Source of the DNA: Hyphomicrobiales bacterium
GTDB lineage: Bacteria; Pseudomonadota; Alphaproteobacteria; Rhizobiales; Beijerinckiaceae
Length of the DNA: 64,000 bases
NCBI GenBank assembly: GCA_900470095.1
Contig: UBZM01000046.1
Coordinates: forward strand, 1 to 64,000
Direction: 5' to 3'
Part shown: in pieces, positions 1 through 7,522 of the stretch
Numbering within the stretch: position 1 is the first letter of the stretch
How the letters are laid out: every line of letters begins with the position of its first letter
Translations under genes and position numbers: made by a program
Notes under the pieces: generated by a model
What the model was told of the DNA's origin: nothing
What the model saw: only the letters and a program-made list of their open reading frames with translations
The model's database searches: none

Positions 1-145
1 GAGAATGCCCGCCCGCCCTCGAAGGTGGACCTTGCGGCCGCTGCTGCCGGGGTTACGCGTCGCAGGGCCGCGATTCTTCGGATGCCGCCCTAATTCGAAC
101 ATGACGCCCCGGCACATGGCGCGACCGTCACTGCAAGGTGACGGA

Positions 146-194
146 GGACGCCGGGCCGTAGTCAAAGCCCCCCAGCCCAGAAGGCCCGGCGTCC
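146..194 (+). terminator. Hairpin, possible terminator
   Basis: A perfect 12-bp inverted repeat (146-157 with 183-194) encloses a 25-nt loop and is followed on the plus strand by GTTTTC. The stem is strong but the T-tract is short. It would end a plus-strand transcript entering from left of the window, whose gene is not visible. Confidence 0.4.
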
Positions 195-237
195 GTTTTC
201 ATCGTGCTAGGGCGCAAGTGGAACCCACCGCTCGGGG

Positions 238-615
238 TTATGCTGCCCTCCCGAACACGTAGTCCCTGATGACGTTATCCGGCTCGCCAGTGTCCTTGCT
301 AGCCCCCACGCCGATCACAACGCCAAACGGCTTGAAGTGCAGCTCGGCGCTGTCCTGCGGGTTATGGACGCCCGTTGCCCGGCGCAGCGCTGCGAAGTGA
401 CGCTGGCCGATCGTTACGCGGTCACAGGTCGAATCGCGGTGCTCCAGGCAGTAATTCATATAATACGGCCTCCCATCGAACTCGCCCCCGATGATCTGCG
501 CCTTGCACTTCAGGATCATAGCGTCGCCTGCATCACCCGGCTCGTAGGCCGACTCGACTATCTCGAGCAGCTGCCGGCCGGTGGGGAGAAGGACGTTAAC
601 TGCGTTGGCTGACAT
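238..615 (-). CDS. DUF669 family phage-type protein
   Basis: The 125-residue product resembles DUF669, a family of small phage and prophage proteins usually found among recombination and replication genes and suspected to act on single-stranded DNA. The pattern seen is a short beta-rich protein with a 'GGEFDGRPYYMNYCLEH' strand pair followed by a short helical stretch and a C-terminal beta segment. The ATG at 615 is chosen over one 13 codons upstream because GGAG lies about 8 nt before it and because the longer start would sit inside the operator at 648-664. It is transcribed divergently from the XRE regulator. Bases 1-237 hold no other gene I can support. Confidence 0.6.
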   Translation of the reverse strand: MSANAVNVLLPTGRQLLEIVESAYEPGDAGDAMILKCKAQIIGGEFDGRPYYMNYCLEHRDSTCDRVTIGQRHFAALRRATGVHNPQDSAELHFKPFGVVIGVGASKDTGEPDNVIRDYVFGRAA

Positions 616-647
616 GGGCTGGCTCCGGGTTGCGTCTTGGTCTGGAA

Positions 648-701
648 TCAACAATAATTATTGATATCACGCCCCCCCGAGGCGTCAACAATAATTGTTG
701 A
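648..701. promoter_or_regulatory. Paired palindromic operators between divergent genes
   Basis: Two 17-bp odd palindromes, TCAACAATAATTATTGA (648-664) and TCAACAATAATTGTTGA (685-701), lie 37 bp apart in the divergent region of the DUF669 and XRE genes. They differ at one position. A third related site, CCACAATTGTTGACC, falls inside the XRE gene near 792-806. The likely binder is the XRE protein itself, repressing both promoters; this is inferred from layout. Confidence 0.7.
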
Positions 702-706
702 TCATC

Positions 707-943
707 ATGACGCCAGCCCAATGCCGAGCCGCACGTGCCTTAATTGGTTGGTCGCAGACCAGCCTCGCGAATGCCGCGGGCATGGGGCTTTCCACAATTG
801 TTGACCACGAGAAGGAGCGGCGCACGATTTCGCCGGACGCCGTTCTGGCCATCCGCGCCGCGCTCGAGCAAGCAGGCGTCTCCTTCCTCGACAAGGGCGA
901 CATTGCAGCCGGCCCGGGAGCCGCATTGAAGCCCAAGTCATGA
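707..943 (+). CDS. XRE-family HTH regulator
   Basis: A 78-residue Cro/CI-type helix-turn-helix protein. The fold is recognisable from 'AARALIGWSQTSLANAAGM' (helices 1-2) and the recognition helix 'STIVDHEKERRTIS', followed by the usual 'DAVLAIRAALEQAGVSFLD' end of the short phage-regulator subfamily. The ATG at 707 lies 6 nt after an operator palindrome and has no visible Shine-Dalgarno, so the mRNA may be leaderless; a TTG at 695 would lie inside the operator. The stop codon overlaps the next start (ATGA), so the two genes are coupled. Probably autoregulated. Confidence 0.85.
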   Translation: MTPAQCRAARALIGWSQTSLANAAGMGLSTIVDHEKERRTISPDAVLAIRAALEQAGVSFLDKGDIAAGPGAALKPKS

Positions 944-1386
944 GCGGCGGACCACCCGACGATGCGGCCAGTGGACCGCCCGACACGAGCCAGCATCTGA
1001 CGAAACACCGCGCCGCCATAAGGCAGGTCGAGGCCGCCATAGACGCGTTTACCCGCGGCGACTTCGACATCTGCATCACCCTAGCCGGCGCGGCAGAGGG
1101 AATGTTCGAGCGCCGAAAGGGCAGCGACCTTCATACCGGGATGATGTCCGATCCTCGGGCCAAAGAATTCGGCGTCAAGGAAGTGAATTCGAACGCGAAC
1201 ATGATCCGCGACTGGCTGAAACATGACGGCCTGCAACATCCACCGGAAATCGAAATCGCCCCGTTCGAAGCTGCAGTGATGCTCGTTCGGGCAATGACAA
1301 AGCTTGATGGGTGGACGGCTAAAATGGATGCGATCAAGCCCGTAATCTACGAAGTCATCGTGGGCGAACCCATTTCCACCCCCTAG
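940..1386 (+). CDS. Conserved hypothetical protein with TLAGAAEGM motif
   Basis: This 148-residue soluble, mostly helical protein overlaps the regulator gene by 4 nt and is presumably co-expressed. A proline/glycine-rich leader (about 1-20) precedes a helical region with 'AAIDAFTRGDFDICITLAGAAEGMFE'-type sequence; the TLAGAAE stretch recalls a family of bacterial proteins of unknown function. No catalytic signature is visible. Pairing with an XRE protein and an autoregulatory operator resembles a toxin-antitoxin layout, but nothing in the sequence proves it. Confidence 0.65.
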   Translation: MSGGPPDDAASGPPDTSQHLTKHRAAIRQVEAAIDAFTRGDFDICITLAGAAEGMFERRKGSDLHTGMMSDPRAKEFGVKEVNSNANMIRDWLKHDGLQHPPEIEIAPFEAAVMLVRAMTKLDGWTAKMDAIKPVIYEVIVGEPISTP

Positions 1387-1767
1387 CCTTTGCTACCTCC
1401 GGAGGGCTCATCCGCATATGGAAGCGCTGCAATGCGCAATAAAACAAACATGACCGAAAATTTGACGTCAATCGTCAGTAACAATTGACATTTGACAAAT
1501 TCATAACCCGCTTTGACAAATACTCCATTAGCTTTTGTCAAATGATAGTGGATTCAATCACTTAAAAATCAACAATGCAAACTATGGACTCCACCAATCC
1601 CGGCTGCCATAACTACGCCTCCACGTGAGGCGAATTATGCGGGGCGGAAACAACCTCCGACCCGTCTTCGTCAGCCGCCATGCGGTATTTGGCTCGGGCG
1701 TCGCTAGCGCGGCCACCCTGCCGGCCGTCGGGCTAGAATGGCTACGCCAAGTCGCGCCGGAGGTGCC
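1387..1767. other. Intergenic region, AT-rich
   Basis: No gene is supported here. The stretch 1440-1580 is markedly more AT-rich than its surroundings and holds the TTTGnCAAA repeats listed separately. An isolated ATCAACAATG (1567-1576) matches half of the operator upstream. Confidence 0.5.
1491..1543. promoter_or_regulatory. Three phased TTTGnCAAA palindromes
   Basis: TTTGACAAAT occurs at 1491-1500 and 1512-1521, and TTTGTCAAAT at 1534-1543. Their centres are 21 and 22 bp apart, about two helical turns, so a dimeric protein could bind all three on one face of the DNA. They lie about 225 bp upstream of the first integrase and may control it. Several also contain TTGACA, a -35-like hexamer. 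Confidence 0.45.
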
Positions 1768-3144
1768 ATGCGTCGAGGCACTGTTACAGGTCAGAGCGGC
1801 CTTGTGGCTCTTCCACCCGGCGTCTTTCGCGTCAGAAAGCCGACCGGTAAGTCCTATTGGTATTATCAGGCACGACGCGGCAAGCCCGATAAGGGACCGC
1901 TAATTCCGCTGCCGGAATTCGGAACCCCTGAGTTTCGCGCGGAGTATCTCCGACTAACCAAACCGGCGGGCTCATCACCCCGGCCCGCGAAGCTAACCGT
2001 CTCTGCGCTGATCGCGGATTACAGGGCGCAACCTGCCTGGAAGGCTCATCGGCCAAACACCATTATCGCGTATCAAGCGGCGCTAGGGCATATTTTGGCA
2101 GCGTGGGGCCATCGTCACCCCAAGGCGATTTTAGTCTCCCATGTATTGGCACTCTTGGAATCGCACGCCGATCGCCCTTCGATGGCCAACCTCGTGTTGG
2201 TGATCATCAACCAATTGATGAAGCTGGCCGTTCAGAAGGGGCTGCGCACCGACAATCCTGCCCGTGAGGTCGATAAGCTGACGATAACGAGGGATGGCGC
2301 GAAACCTCTATCTGAAGCCGCCTGGGAAGCCCTGACGTCAGATGACGTTCCAGCAGAATTGGCACGCCTCGCAATTCTCGGGAGAGCGACCGGACAGCGT
2401 ATCTCGGACCTAGTCCGTATGCGTCCGACCGATCGAGACACCGGTGGAATCAACACCACGATCACAAAGCTTGGCGGCCTGGCACATTGGTGCCCGCTTA
2501 GTCCTGAAGAAGCCACTGCTATCGATTCATGGAAAGTACCAACCGGCCTGCCCTTTATTCATACGCCGGGCGGAAAGGCATACCGCGCGGACAGATTGCG
2601 TGGGGTTTGGAATGACTACGTTGGAACAGAGGCAGGAGCAGCCTTAAAGGGTTTCACGCCGCACGACCTCCGAGCCACAAAGATCTGCGACGAGCGCGTC
2701 CATGGAACGCCGCATCAGCGCATATCCGCGATGGTCGGGATGTCGCTGCAGATGGTCATGAAATACAGCAGTCGCATTGACCAGCGGCTTGCAGCACGGG
2801 GGACCAATACGGCGAAGCAGCCGCCCGCAGCAGGCTCATCCGCTCCCCCGACCACCACCGGCCCGCTAGGTCAAATCCACACACTCGGCGAGGCCGCAGT
2901 TCACCTCCGCACGAGCAAACAGCTGATTGCCCGGATCGCGCGGCGCTACGGGATCGGCGCGGTGTTCGGGCGCGATCTTCGTCTCAACGACGACGACATC
3001 CGAGCAGTTTGGGAGGTGATGCGATGCCCCTCAAAATCATCCAGCGGAAGAGCGGCGGCAATTTCTACATCCGCGGCACGGTCCGAGGCCAAGGCATTTT
3101 CGAATCTACTGGCACGAGTGACCCCGAAGCGGCCGAAACACTAA
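1768..3144 (+). CDS. Tyrosine recombinase with C-terminal HTH domain
   Basis: A 458-residue site-specific recombinase, DNA-cutting and cytoplasmic. Counting from the chosen start, a beta-rich arm-binding region (about 10-65) precedes a core-binding region and a catalytic domain with Arg211 (TGQRIS), Lys234, the HDLR box (His299/Arg302) and Tyr333 (MKYSSR). The usual second His of an LGH motif is Met here (VGM, about 325). After a Pro/Ala linker (about 350-365) comes an excisionase-like helix-turn-helix (about 371-416) that likely binds attachment DNA. The ATG at 1768 is chosen because GGAGG lies 4 nt upstream; an ATG at 1738 lacks such a site. The end overlaps the next integrase by 121 nt. 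Confidence 0.85.
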   Translation: MRRGTVTGQSGLVALPPGVFRVRKPTGKSYWYYQARRGKPDKGPLIPLPEFGTPEFRAEYLRLTKPAGSSPRPAKLTVSALIADYRAQPAWKAHRPNTIIAYQAALGHILAAWGHRHPKAILVSHVLALLESHADRPSMANLVLVIINQLMKLAVQKGLRTDNPAREVDKLTITRDGAKPLSEAAWEALTSDDVPAELARLAILGRATGQRISDLVRMRPTDRDTGGINTTITKLGGLAHWCPLSPEEATAIDSWKVPTGLPFIHTPGGKAYRADRLRGVWNDYVGTEAGAALKGFTPHDLRATKICDERVHGTPHQRISAMVGMSLQMVMKYSSRIDQRLAARGTNTAKQPPAAGSSAPPTTTGPLGQIHTLGEAAVHLRTSKQLIARIARRYGIGAVFGRDLRLNDDDIRAVWEVMRCPSKSSSGRAAAISTSAARSEAKAFSNLLARVTPKRPKH

Positions 3145-4163
3145 GAATTCAGACCGAAGCGCGCCTACTCAATCAATCGATCTTTGGCCGGCAATCCACG
3201 ATCACCTTCCTCGAGGCGACGGAGGCCTTTGTTGCCGCCGGCGGTTCTCCCCGCTTTCTCTTTGAGTTGAATGCAGAGGGGCAACCCAAGGGCTTGGCCG
3301 TGCATCTCAGAGGCAGCCTCCTCCGCACGATCAAACAGTCGGACATCGATAAGCTCGCATTGAAGCTTTACCCGCACGCCTTGCCCGAAACGCGCCTGCG
3401 GCAGTTCTACGCGCCGTTTCGGGCGGTATGGAACTATGCGGCGCGTCAGGGCTGGGCGGAAGTCCGCACTTGGTATGTGCCTAAGTCCAGACGCAAGGGT
3501 ACAAACACACCTTCGGACTCATCGCGGCGCGCAGGTAGCACGGCAACCAGTTACGAGCGCGCGGCTGCGTTTGTTGGTGCAATGTCCCCTGCCCCAGCCA
3601 TGGTCATGACGGCGCTGTTCTACACCGGCATGCGGCCCGTCGAATTGTTCGCGCTGGAGTGCGCAGACGTCGACCTGGCGCAACGTTGGCTGGTCATTCG
3701 GAAGAGCAAGACCGGCGAGCCTCGAGGCGTGCCTGTTCATGACTTCCTGGCGCGTATGTTCGAGTCGCTTTGCAAGCGCGGCGGCAAGGTATTTCGCACC
3801 CACAAGGGCGAACCATACCGGATCCTTGAGAATGCCGGCGGCCAGCTTAACTCCGCTATCGCGGGAGCTAGGCGCAGGAGCGGCATTACGGAAATCAGCC
3901 CGTACACGGCGAGGCACACGGTCTCGACGCAGTTGGTCGTCAACGGTGTGCACCCGTACGTCAAGGACCAGATTCTTGGGCACGCAGTCGACGACATGTC
4001 CCGGCGCTACACCAACGTGCCGCAGCAGCCGCTGATCGATGCGATCAATGGGATTGCTGTGCCAGAGGTTTGGCAGAAGGTCGAGTGGCTGGCGGACCCG
4101 TTGCTGTGGTCGGGCAAGTTGGTCAACAGCCAGGACGCGCGTCGGGATCGAAAGCGCTCCTAG
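3024..4163 (+). CDS. Tyrosine recombinase (phage integrase family)
   Basis: A 379-residue integrase starting at an ATG preceded by GGAGGTGATGCG. A short basic N-terminal strand region (1-30), a SAM-like core-binding region (about 60-150) and a catalytic domain are visible with Arg204 (TGMRPVE), Lys229 (SKTGEP), a YTAR box in place of HxxR (Tyr294/Arg297), His320 (LGH) and the nucleophile Tyr329 (RRYTN). It overlaps the upstream integrase by 121 nt in another frame, so the two are surely co-transcribed. Such paired recombinases mark integrative elements; which element these belong to is not visible, because the prophage carries its own integrase 54 kb away. Confidence 0.85.
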   Translation: MPLKIIQRKSGGNFYIRGTVRGQGIFESTGTSDPEAAETLRIQTEARLLNQSIFGRQSTITFLEATEAFVAAGGSPRFLFELNAEGQPKGLAVHLRGSLLRTIKQSDIDKLALKLYPHALPETRLRQFYAPFRAVWNYAARQGWAEVRTWYVPKSRRKGTNTPSDSSRRAGSTATSYERAAAFVGAMSPAPAMVMTALFYTGMRPVELFALECADVDLAQRWLVIRKSKTGEPRGVPVHDFLARMFESLCKRGGKVFRTHKGEPYRILENAGGQLNSAIAGARRRSGITEISPYTARHTVSTQLVVNGVHPYVKDQILGHAVDDMSRRYTNVPQQPLIDAINGIAVPEVWQKVEWLADPLLWSGKLVNSQDARRDRKRS

Positions 4164-4326
4164 ACGCCGCTGTAACCGCGCCGACGTGGCCGTAAGCCGA
4201 GAAGCCGAGAAAGGCGTGGCCGACGTGCTCTTTGTGGGAGCGCAACGACAAGGTGCTGCGCACACAAGCCCCTTGAATCGCTAAGGCAATCGTCAGAAAA
4301 TTCCTCTCCAACTAGTGGAGGGGGAA

Positions 4327-4719
4327 ATGCCATTCTCGTCCCTTAGGGATCCCGTGGATATCGACCGCGCTCACGGCGGCGCTTTTGGGCGAGCCTGGGC
4401 GAAGGTCGTCGAGGACAAAATCACCATCGGCGCCGAGCAGTCCGAGCGGGACCGGCTGGCCCTAATAGTCGGATTAGTCCCGATCTGCTCTGACGAAGAC
4501 GAACTGGTCGAGCGCGCAATCGAACGCTTTGAACGTGTCGGGTTGAGCCGTGATTTGGTGAGTATGTATCCCGCCGCGAGTGATAATCGCGCCATTGCTG
4601 GCGCTCTGCTCTCCAACACCCGAAGCGACGGCGGGAATGAGCTGACTATAGTGCCAACCCCGCGTCCGACAAACCCGGCCGCGGCGTCCAGTCGTCGCGG
4701 CCCCGCTTTGCCGTCGTAG
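4327..4719 (+). CDS. Hypothetical protein
   Basis: A 130-residue soluble protein of unknown function. The ATG at 4327 follows GGAGGGG by 2-6 nt, which decides the start over a GTG at 4315. The body (about 20-100) is helical and acidic, with 'CSDEDELVERAIERFERVG' the most protein-like stretch; the last 30 residues are Pro/Ala/Arg-rich and probably disordered. It is the first gene after the integrases on the same strand and could be cargo of that element. Confidence 0.6.
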   Translation: MPFSSLRDPVDIDRAHGGAFGRAWAKVVEDKITIGAEQSERDRLALIVGLVPICSDEDELVERAIERFERVGLSRDLVSMYPAASDNRAIAGALLSNTRSDGGNELTIVPTPRPTNPAAASSRRGPALPS

Positions 4720-5137
4720 CGCGAATCACGCGAGCGTCAGCGCCCCTAGATTCTTCGTTTCGCAATGCTGCCGCGGGCAGTGAGACCCCTTTTTGCAGCC
4801 GGCCTGTGGAGATTGGGGGGAAGTCAGCGCGCCGCGCAACGCTTACTGGCGCGACTCAAAAGGAGGCATAAGCTGGGCGCCAAGGACGAACAGAGGGCGT
4901 CGGCGGAAAATGATGAAAATTTAGAGGGTTAGCGCCGATTTTTCCGGGATCGCCCTGGTCAATTGTGACGAAATAATGGCGCCTGCCGACTTGAAGCGCG
5001 TTATACGAAACCCCACATTCTGCGTCAAGATGTCATTGCAGATTTAATTTGACAATTATTCCGTGGTGCATAAAATCGGTCGTAGAGCGCGACGGTTCAG
5101 AAGATATTAATAGACACCCTTCAATTTGTTTGCATAT
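4720..5137. other. Intergenic region without gene
   Basis: No convincing coding sequence on either strand. The part 4900-5130 is AT-richer than its surroundings and could carry a promoter for the downstream small genes, but I cannot place one. Confidence 0.4.
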
Positions 5138-5178
5138 AAAAGAGGCGGGCTCGCTTTCGCGGACCCGCCTCGTCTTTT
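5138..5178. terminator. Bidirectional rho-independent terminator
   Basis: GAGGCGGG (5142-5149) pairs with CCCGCCTC (5164-5171) around a 14-nt loop. AAAA precedes the stem and TCTTTT follows it, so it could act on both strands. Confidence 0.65.
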
Positions 5179-5269
5179 GGGTGGCTCCCGAAGGACAGCC
5201 GCCCACGTAGTGTGCAAGCACGTGGTAACGCGGACATGGGGCTTTGATCAAGCCACGAAAGTAAGTCCG

Positions 5270-5407
5270 ATGTCGAAGAAACAGTCTGGAAATAGCGCGT
5301 CCTCGATCGCCGGTAAGGTGCTCGGAGGCGCAAAGCCGACCCAGGCGCAGGTTAAGACGCTCGCTGCGTCTGTCCTGAGCCAGGACGAGAAGAAGGGTCG
5401 GCGCTGA
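5270..5407 (+). CDS. Small basic protein upstream of TIR gene
   Basis: A 45-residue protein, 'MSKKQSGNSASSIAGKVLGG' at its start, then a helix (KTLAASVLSQDEKK). It has the look of small conserved Hyphomicrobiales proteins of unknown function. The ATG at 5270 gives the compact product; the only upstream aid to initiation is a weak AAGTAAG. It is bracketed by terminators at 5138-5178 and 5431-5461, so it is a separate transcription unit from the TIR gene that starts 96 bp later. A partnership with the TIR protein is only a guess from proximity. Confidence 0.6.
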   Translation: MSKKQSGNSASSIAGKVLGGAKPTQAQVKTLAASVLSQDEKKGRR

Positions 5408-5430
5408 CCGGTTTGAGTGTGATCACTAAG

Positions 5431-5461
5431 ACGCGGCGGGAGCAATCCTGCCGCGTTTTTT
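5431..5461 (+). terminator. Rho-independent terminator
   Basis: ACGCGGC (5431-5437) pairs with GCCGCGT (5450-5456), with partial extra pairing towards the loop, followed by a T6 tract. It closes the 45-aa gene. Confidence 0.85.
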
Positions 5462-5503
5462 CTAGGATTCATCCATGAAAACTACACTCTGAGGGCGGCA
5501 AAA

Positions 5504-6232
5504 ATGGCTCAATGCACAGCACCATCACAAGGTCATCGCTCATCTAGCGCAGCAGCAAATTGCCCCGCGTGCCGCGGCGGCTGGGGCCGCTCTCGCGGGT
5601 ACTCTTATTCTTCGCCGTCCTATTCGTATTCGCCCCCATCTTACTCGTCGGGAATCGGCGGGGGAGCCCGCAGCAGCGGCGGCGGGTCTGGCGGTCGTCT
5701 TCGTCCGCGGTGGTCCTCCATCGGCTCGCCAGTTACATACACCGAAGCTCAAGTTCGTTCGCTAACTCCGATCCGGGAGAGCGTCGAAAAGCAAGCGTCT
5801 CTAGATCTACGTGACGTATTCCTATGCCATGCCTGGGACGACAGGCAGGGAGCGGCCAAAGAACTGCATGACCAACTTGAAGCGAAGGGCGTGAAGGTTT
5901 GGTTCAGCGAGAAAGACATCCAACTGGGCGTGCCGATGATGCGCGCTATCGATAAGGGCTTGGCGGCGTCACGCGTCGGCATCGTTCTTGTGACACCCGC
6001 TATGCTTCGTCGTCTGCCCGCGGAGGGCATCGCCGACAAAGAGCTCTCTGTGCTTCTGCGGAGTGAGAGGCTCATTCCCGTCATGCACGGAACTACGTTT
6101 GAAGCCCTCAACAACGTTAGTCCAATGCTTGCCTCGCGAGCAGGTCTCAATACGTCGGAAGAACCAATGAGTGACGTAGCGACAAAGCTGGCCGAGTTGG
6201 TCAAAGTTGGTCACGATCTGCAGGCCGCATAA
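5504..6232 (+). CDS. TIR-domain protein with N-terminal Cys/His motif
   Basis: A 242-residue protein in three parts. Residues 1-25 hold C4-x6-H11-x8-C20-x2-C23, a possible zinc knuckle (CTAPSQGHRS then CPAC). Residues 26-70 are a Ser/Tyr/Pro/Gly-rich low-complexity linker. Residues 103-235 are a TIR domain: 'RDVFLCHAWDD' strand A, 'VKVWFSEKDIQLG' BB-loop region, 'SRVGIVLVTP' strand, and 'ADKELSVLL' with Glu180 the likely catalytic glutamate of NAD+-consuming TIRs. Bacterial TIR proteins commonly act as abortive-infection effectors; no sensor (STAND, Thoeris ThsA, pAgo) is encoded next to it. Whether it is an enzyme, an adaptor or a housekeeping signalling protein is open. Confidence 0.85.
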   Translation: MAQCTAPSQGHRSSSAAANCPACRGGWGRSRGYSYSSPSYSYSPPSYSSGIGGGARSSGGGSGGRLRPRWSSIGSPVTYTEAQVRSLTPIRESVEKQASLDLRDVFLCHAWDDRQGAAKELHDQLEAKGVKVWFSEKDIQLGVPMMRAIDKGLAASRVGIVLVTPAMLRRLPAEGIADKELSVLLRSERLIPVMHGTTFEALNNVSPMLASRAGLNTSEEPMSDVATKLAELVKVGHDLQAA

Positions 6233-6275
6233 AAAACCCCCGCCCGTGCGTTTACATCCGACGTCACGGGCGGGG
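6231..6275 (-). terminator. Strong hairpin terminator, minus-strand polarity
   Basis: An 11-bp perfect stem (6238-6248 with 6265-6275) is flanked at its left by AAAAAA (6231-6236), which reads as a T-tract on the minus strand. It starts within the TIR stop codon region. Its polarity suits a vanished minus-strand gene to its right, consistent with the tape-measure remnant there; it may still fold in the TIR mRNA. Confidence 0.65.
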
Positions 6276-6301
6276 CTAGGCGGCGCGAACGCCGCCGATC
6301 T

Positions 6302-6358
6302 CTATCGGGTGACCAGATGGCCCATCGACGTTTCAGTGGTGGGACGATCCACTGGGGC
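6302..6358 (-). pseudogene. C-terminal remnant of Mu-like tape-measure gene
   Basis: On the minus strand 18 codons end in TSMGHLVTR followed by a stop. The intact tape-measure gene of the prophage at 34878 ends in exactly these nine residues and a stop, with the same 14 bases ATGGGCCATCTGGT in the middle. Upstream an in-frame TGA at 6359-6361 breaks the frame and similarity is lost. It looks like the last piece of an older, deleted phage tail operon, sitting just before the minus-polarity terminator at 6231-6275. Confidence 0.5.
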
Positions 6359-6447
6359 TCAGCGGCAGGCTTATAGCGGGCACTGGCGCGCGGAATGATT
6401 TGAAGCTCATGCTGTGGATGCCGAAGTCTAACCGCTAGAATTCCGCC

Positions 6448-6621
6448 CCACTTTCGAACCACAAAACCGTGCCCGCCGGAACTTGGACGGGTTGGGTGCC
6501 GCTGGCGCCCGACACGCCCCTTCGCATTTCCGAGCACTCAGGCAGGTGGCTAAGCGTAGAGCTCCCCGACGGCCGCTCGGGATGGGTTGCTCGCGAATAT
6601 GTGGGCTGTTGTCGCCGATAG
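6448..6621 (+). pseudogene. SH3-domain fragment of ClpP/SH3 exported protein
   Basis: From 6502 the plus strand encodes 'LAPDTPLRISEHSGRWLSVE' and on to 'GWVAREYVGCCRR' and a stop, nearly the same as the C-terminus of the intact exported ClpP/SH3 protein at 53299-54105 (LAPDTPLRVSDRSGRWISVE, same last 13 residues). The similarity begins abruptly at Leu/Ala/Pro; the frame stays open back to about 6448 but no longer resembles the relative, and no start or ClpP-like part exists. It is a truncated duplicate or the remnant of a related gene lost by deletion. Confidence 0.65.
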
Positions 6622-6824
6622 GCAGCGACTGTGCGGTCGATTTGGGGCTTCAGCACAGAGCGGCTGAATGTCTTTCGACGCGCCTCGCGCTCATAGACAT
6701 GGAGAAGCGGAAATAGATCCCCCCGAACCACGACGCTCCTATAATTCGGACGGCGCGTTGGGCGGGTCGCTGCACGGAACCTCATCGCGCGCCGAAAGGT
6801 TTTCTGGCTAAGGAGGACCTCATT

Positions 6825-7106
6825 ATGAGCAAGAGTTCCGACCACCTCACTGATGCACCTGCCACCCTCAGGACGGCCCGGCGCCCCGGACAGTCCGGAG
6901 AGGACGCAGAGCGTCGGGCCGGCCCAAACCCGCGCTCAGATCATCCCACGGGGCCGCACGCGCCGTACGAGCCGGGCGACAGCGACGGCATTGCGGCAGA
7001 AAAACACTATTCAGACCCGACCCCGAATCCCGCCGTGACGGATGAGCCCAAGCGCGCGCCGAGCGGGACCATTAATATCATCGACTGTCGCCACAACCGC
7101 GGCTAG
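6825..7106 (+). CDS. Small disordered hydrophilic protein
   Basis: A 93-residue protein starting at an ATG with a near-perfect AAGGAGG ten bases upstream. It is rich in Pro, Asp, Arg and Gly with no hydrophobic core until the short end 'SGTINIIDCRHNRG', so it is probably disordered. Short proteins of this style are common in Hyphomicrobiales and many are stress-related, but no function can be read from the sequence. The excellent ribosome binding site is the best evidence that it is translated. Confidence 0.65.
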   Translation: MSKSSDHLTDAPATLRTARRPGQSGEDAERRAGPNPRSDHPTGPHAPYEPGDSDGIAAEKHYSDPTPNPAVTDEPKRAPSGTINIIDCRHNRG

Positions 7107-7176
7107 CTGCATCCGGGCGGCTGAACGCCTGTTTGGCGCTGAAGCGTGCGAGCATCTGGCCGCCGCCATCCGCCGA

Positions 7177-7398
7177 TTACCGAATGTCGGTCGGCGGCGA
7201 TTTCTTCATCGTTGCTGCTGCCAAGAACCCGTCAGATGATTCCAGCGCTGCCTCAACGATCGGGCGGACGAAGGCGCGTAGATCGCGCCGCCATTCCTCT
7301 GATGACTCCTCCCATGTGAATTGTCGCTTTTCGCGTGCGCTCTCGTGGAGTGCCTTTGCCCCTGCCTCGACTGCAAGGTCGATGCGCGTGTCCGCCAT
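7177..7398 (-). CDS. Small helical hypothetical protein
   Basis: A 73-residue protein: 'MADTRIDLAVEAGAKALHES' followed by a Trp/Glu-rich helical segment and 'RPIVEAALESSDGFLAAA'. The ATG at 7398 is preceded by GAGGAGGAC, which decides it over longer readings. It lies 124 bp downstream of the SRAP gene on the same strand but need not be in the same operon. Function unknown. Confidence 0.65.
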   Translation of the reverse strand: MADTRIDLAVEAGAKALHESAREKRQFTWEESSEEWRRDLRAFVRPIVEAALESSDGFLAAATMKKSPPTDIR

Positions 7399-7522
7399 TG
7401 GTGTCCTCCTCTGGGCCGCTCCATCGTACTGGAAATCGCCGCGATAGACGTGGTGTTGCCTTGCCACAAACACGCACTCGCAAAGAGCTCTATGAGATTG
7501 TTTGGTCGGCGCCCCATTTTCC

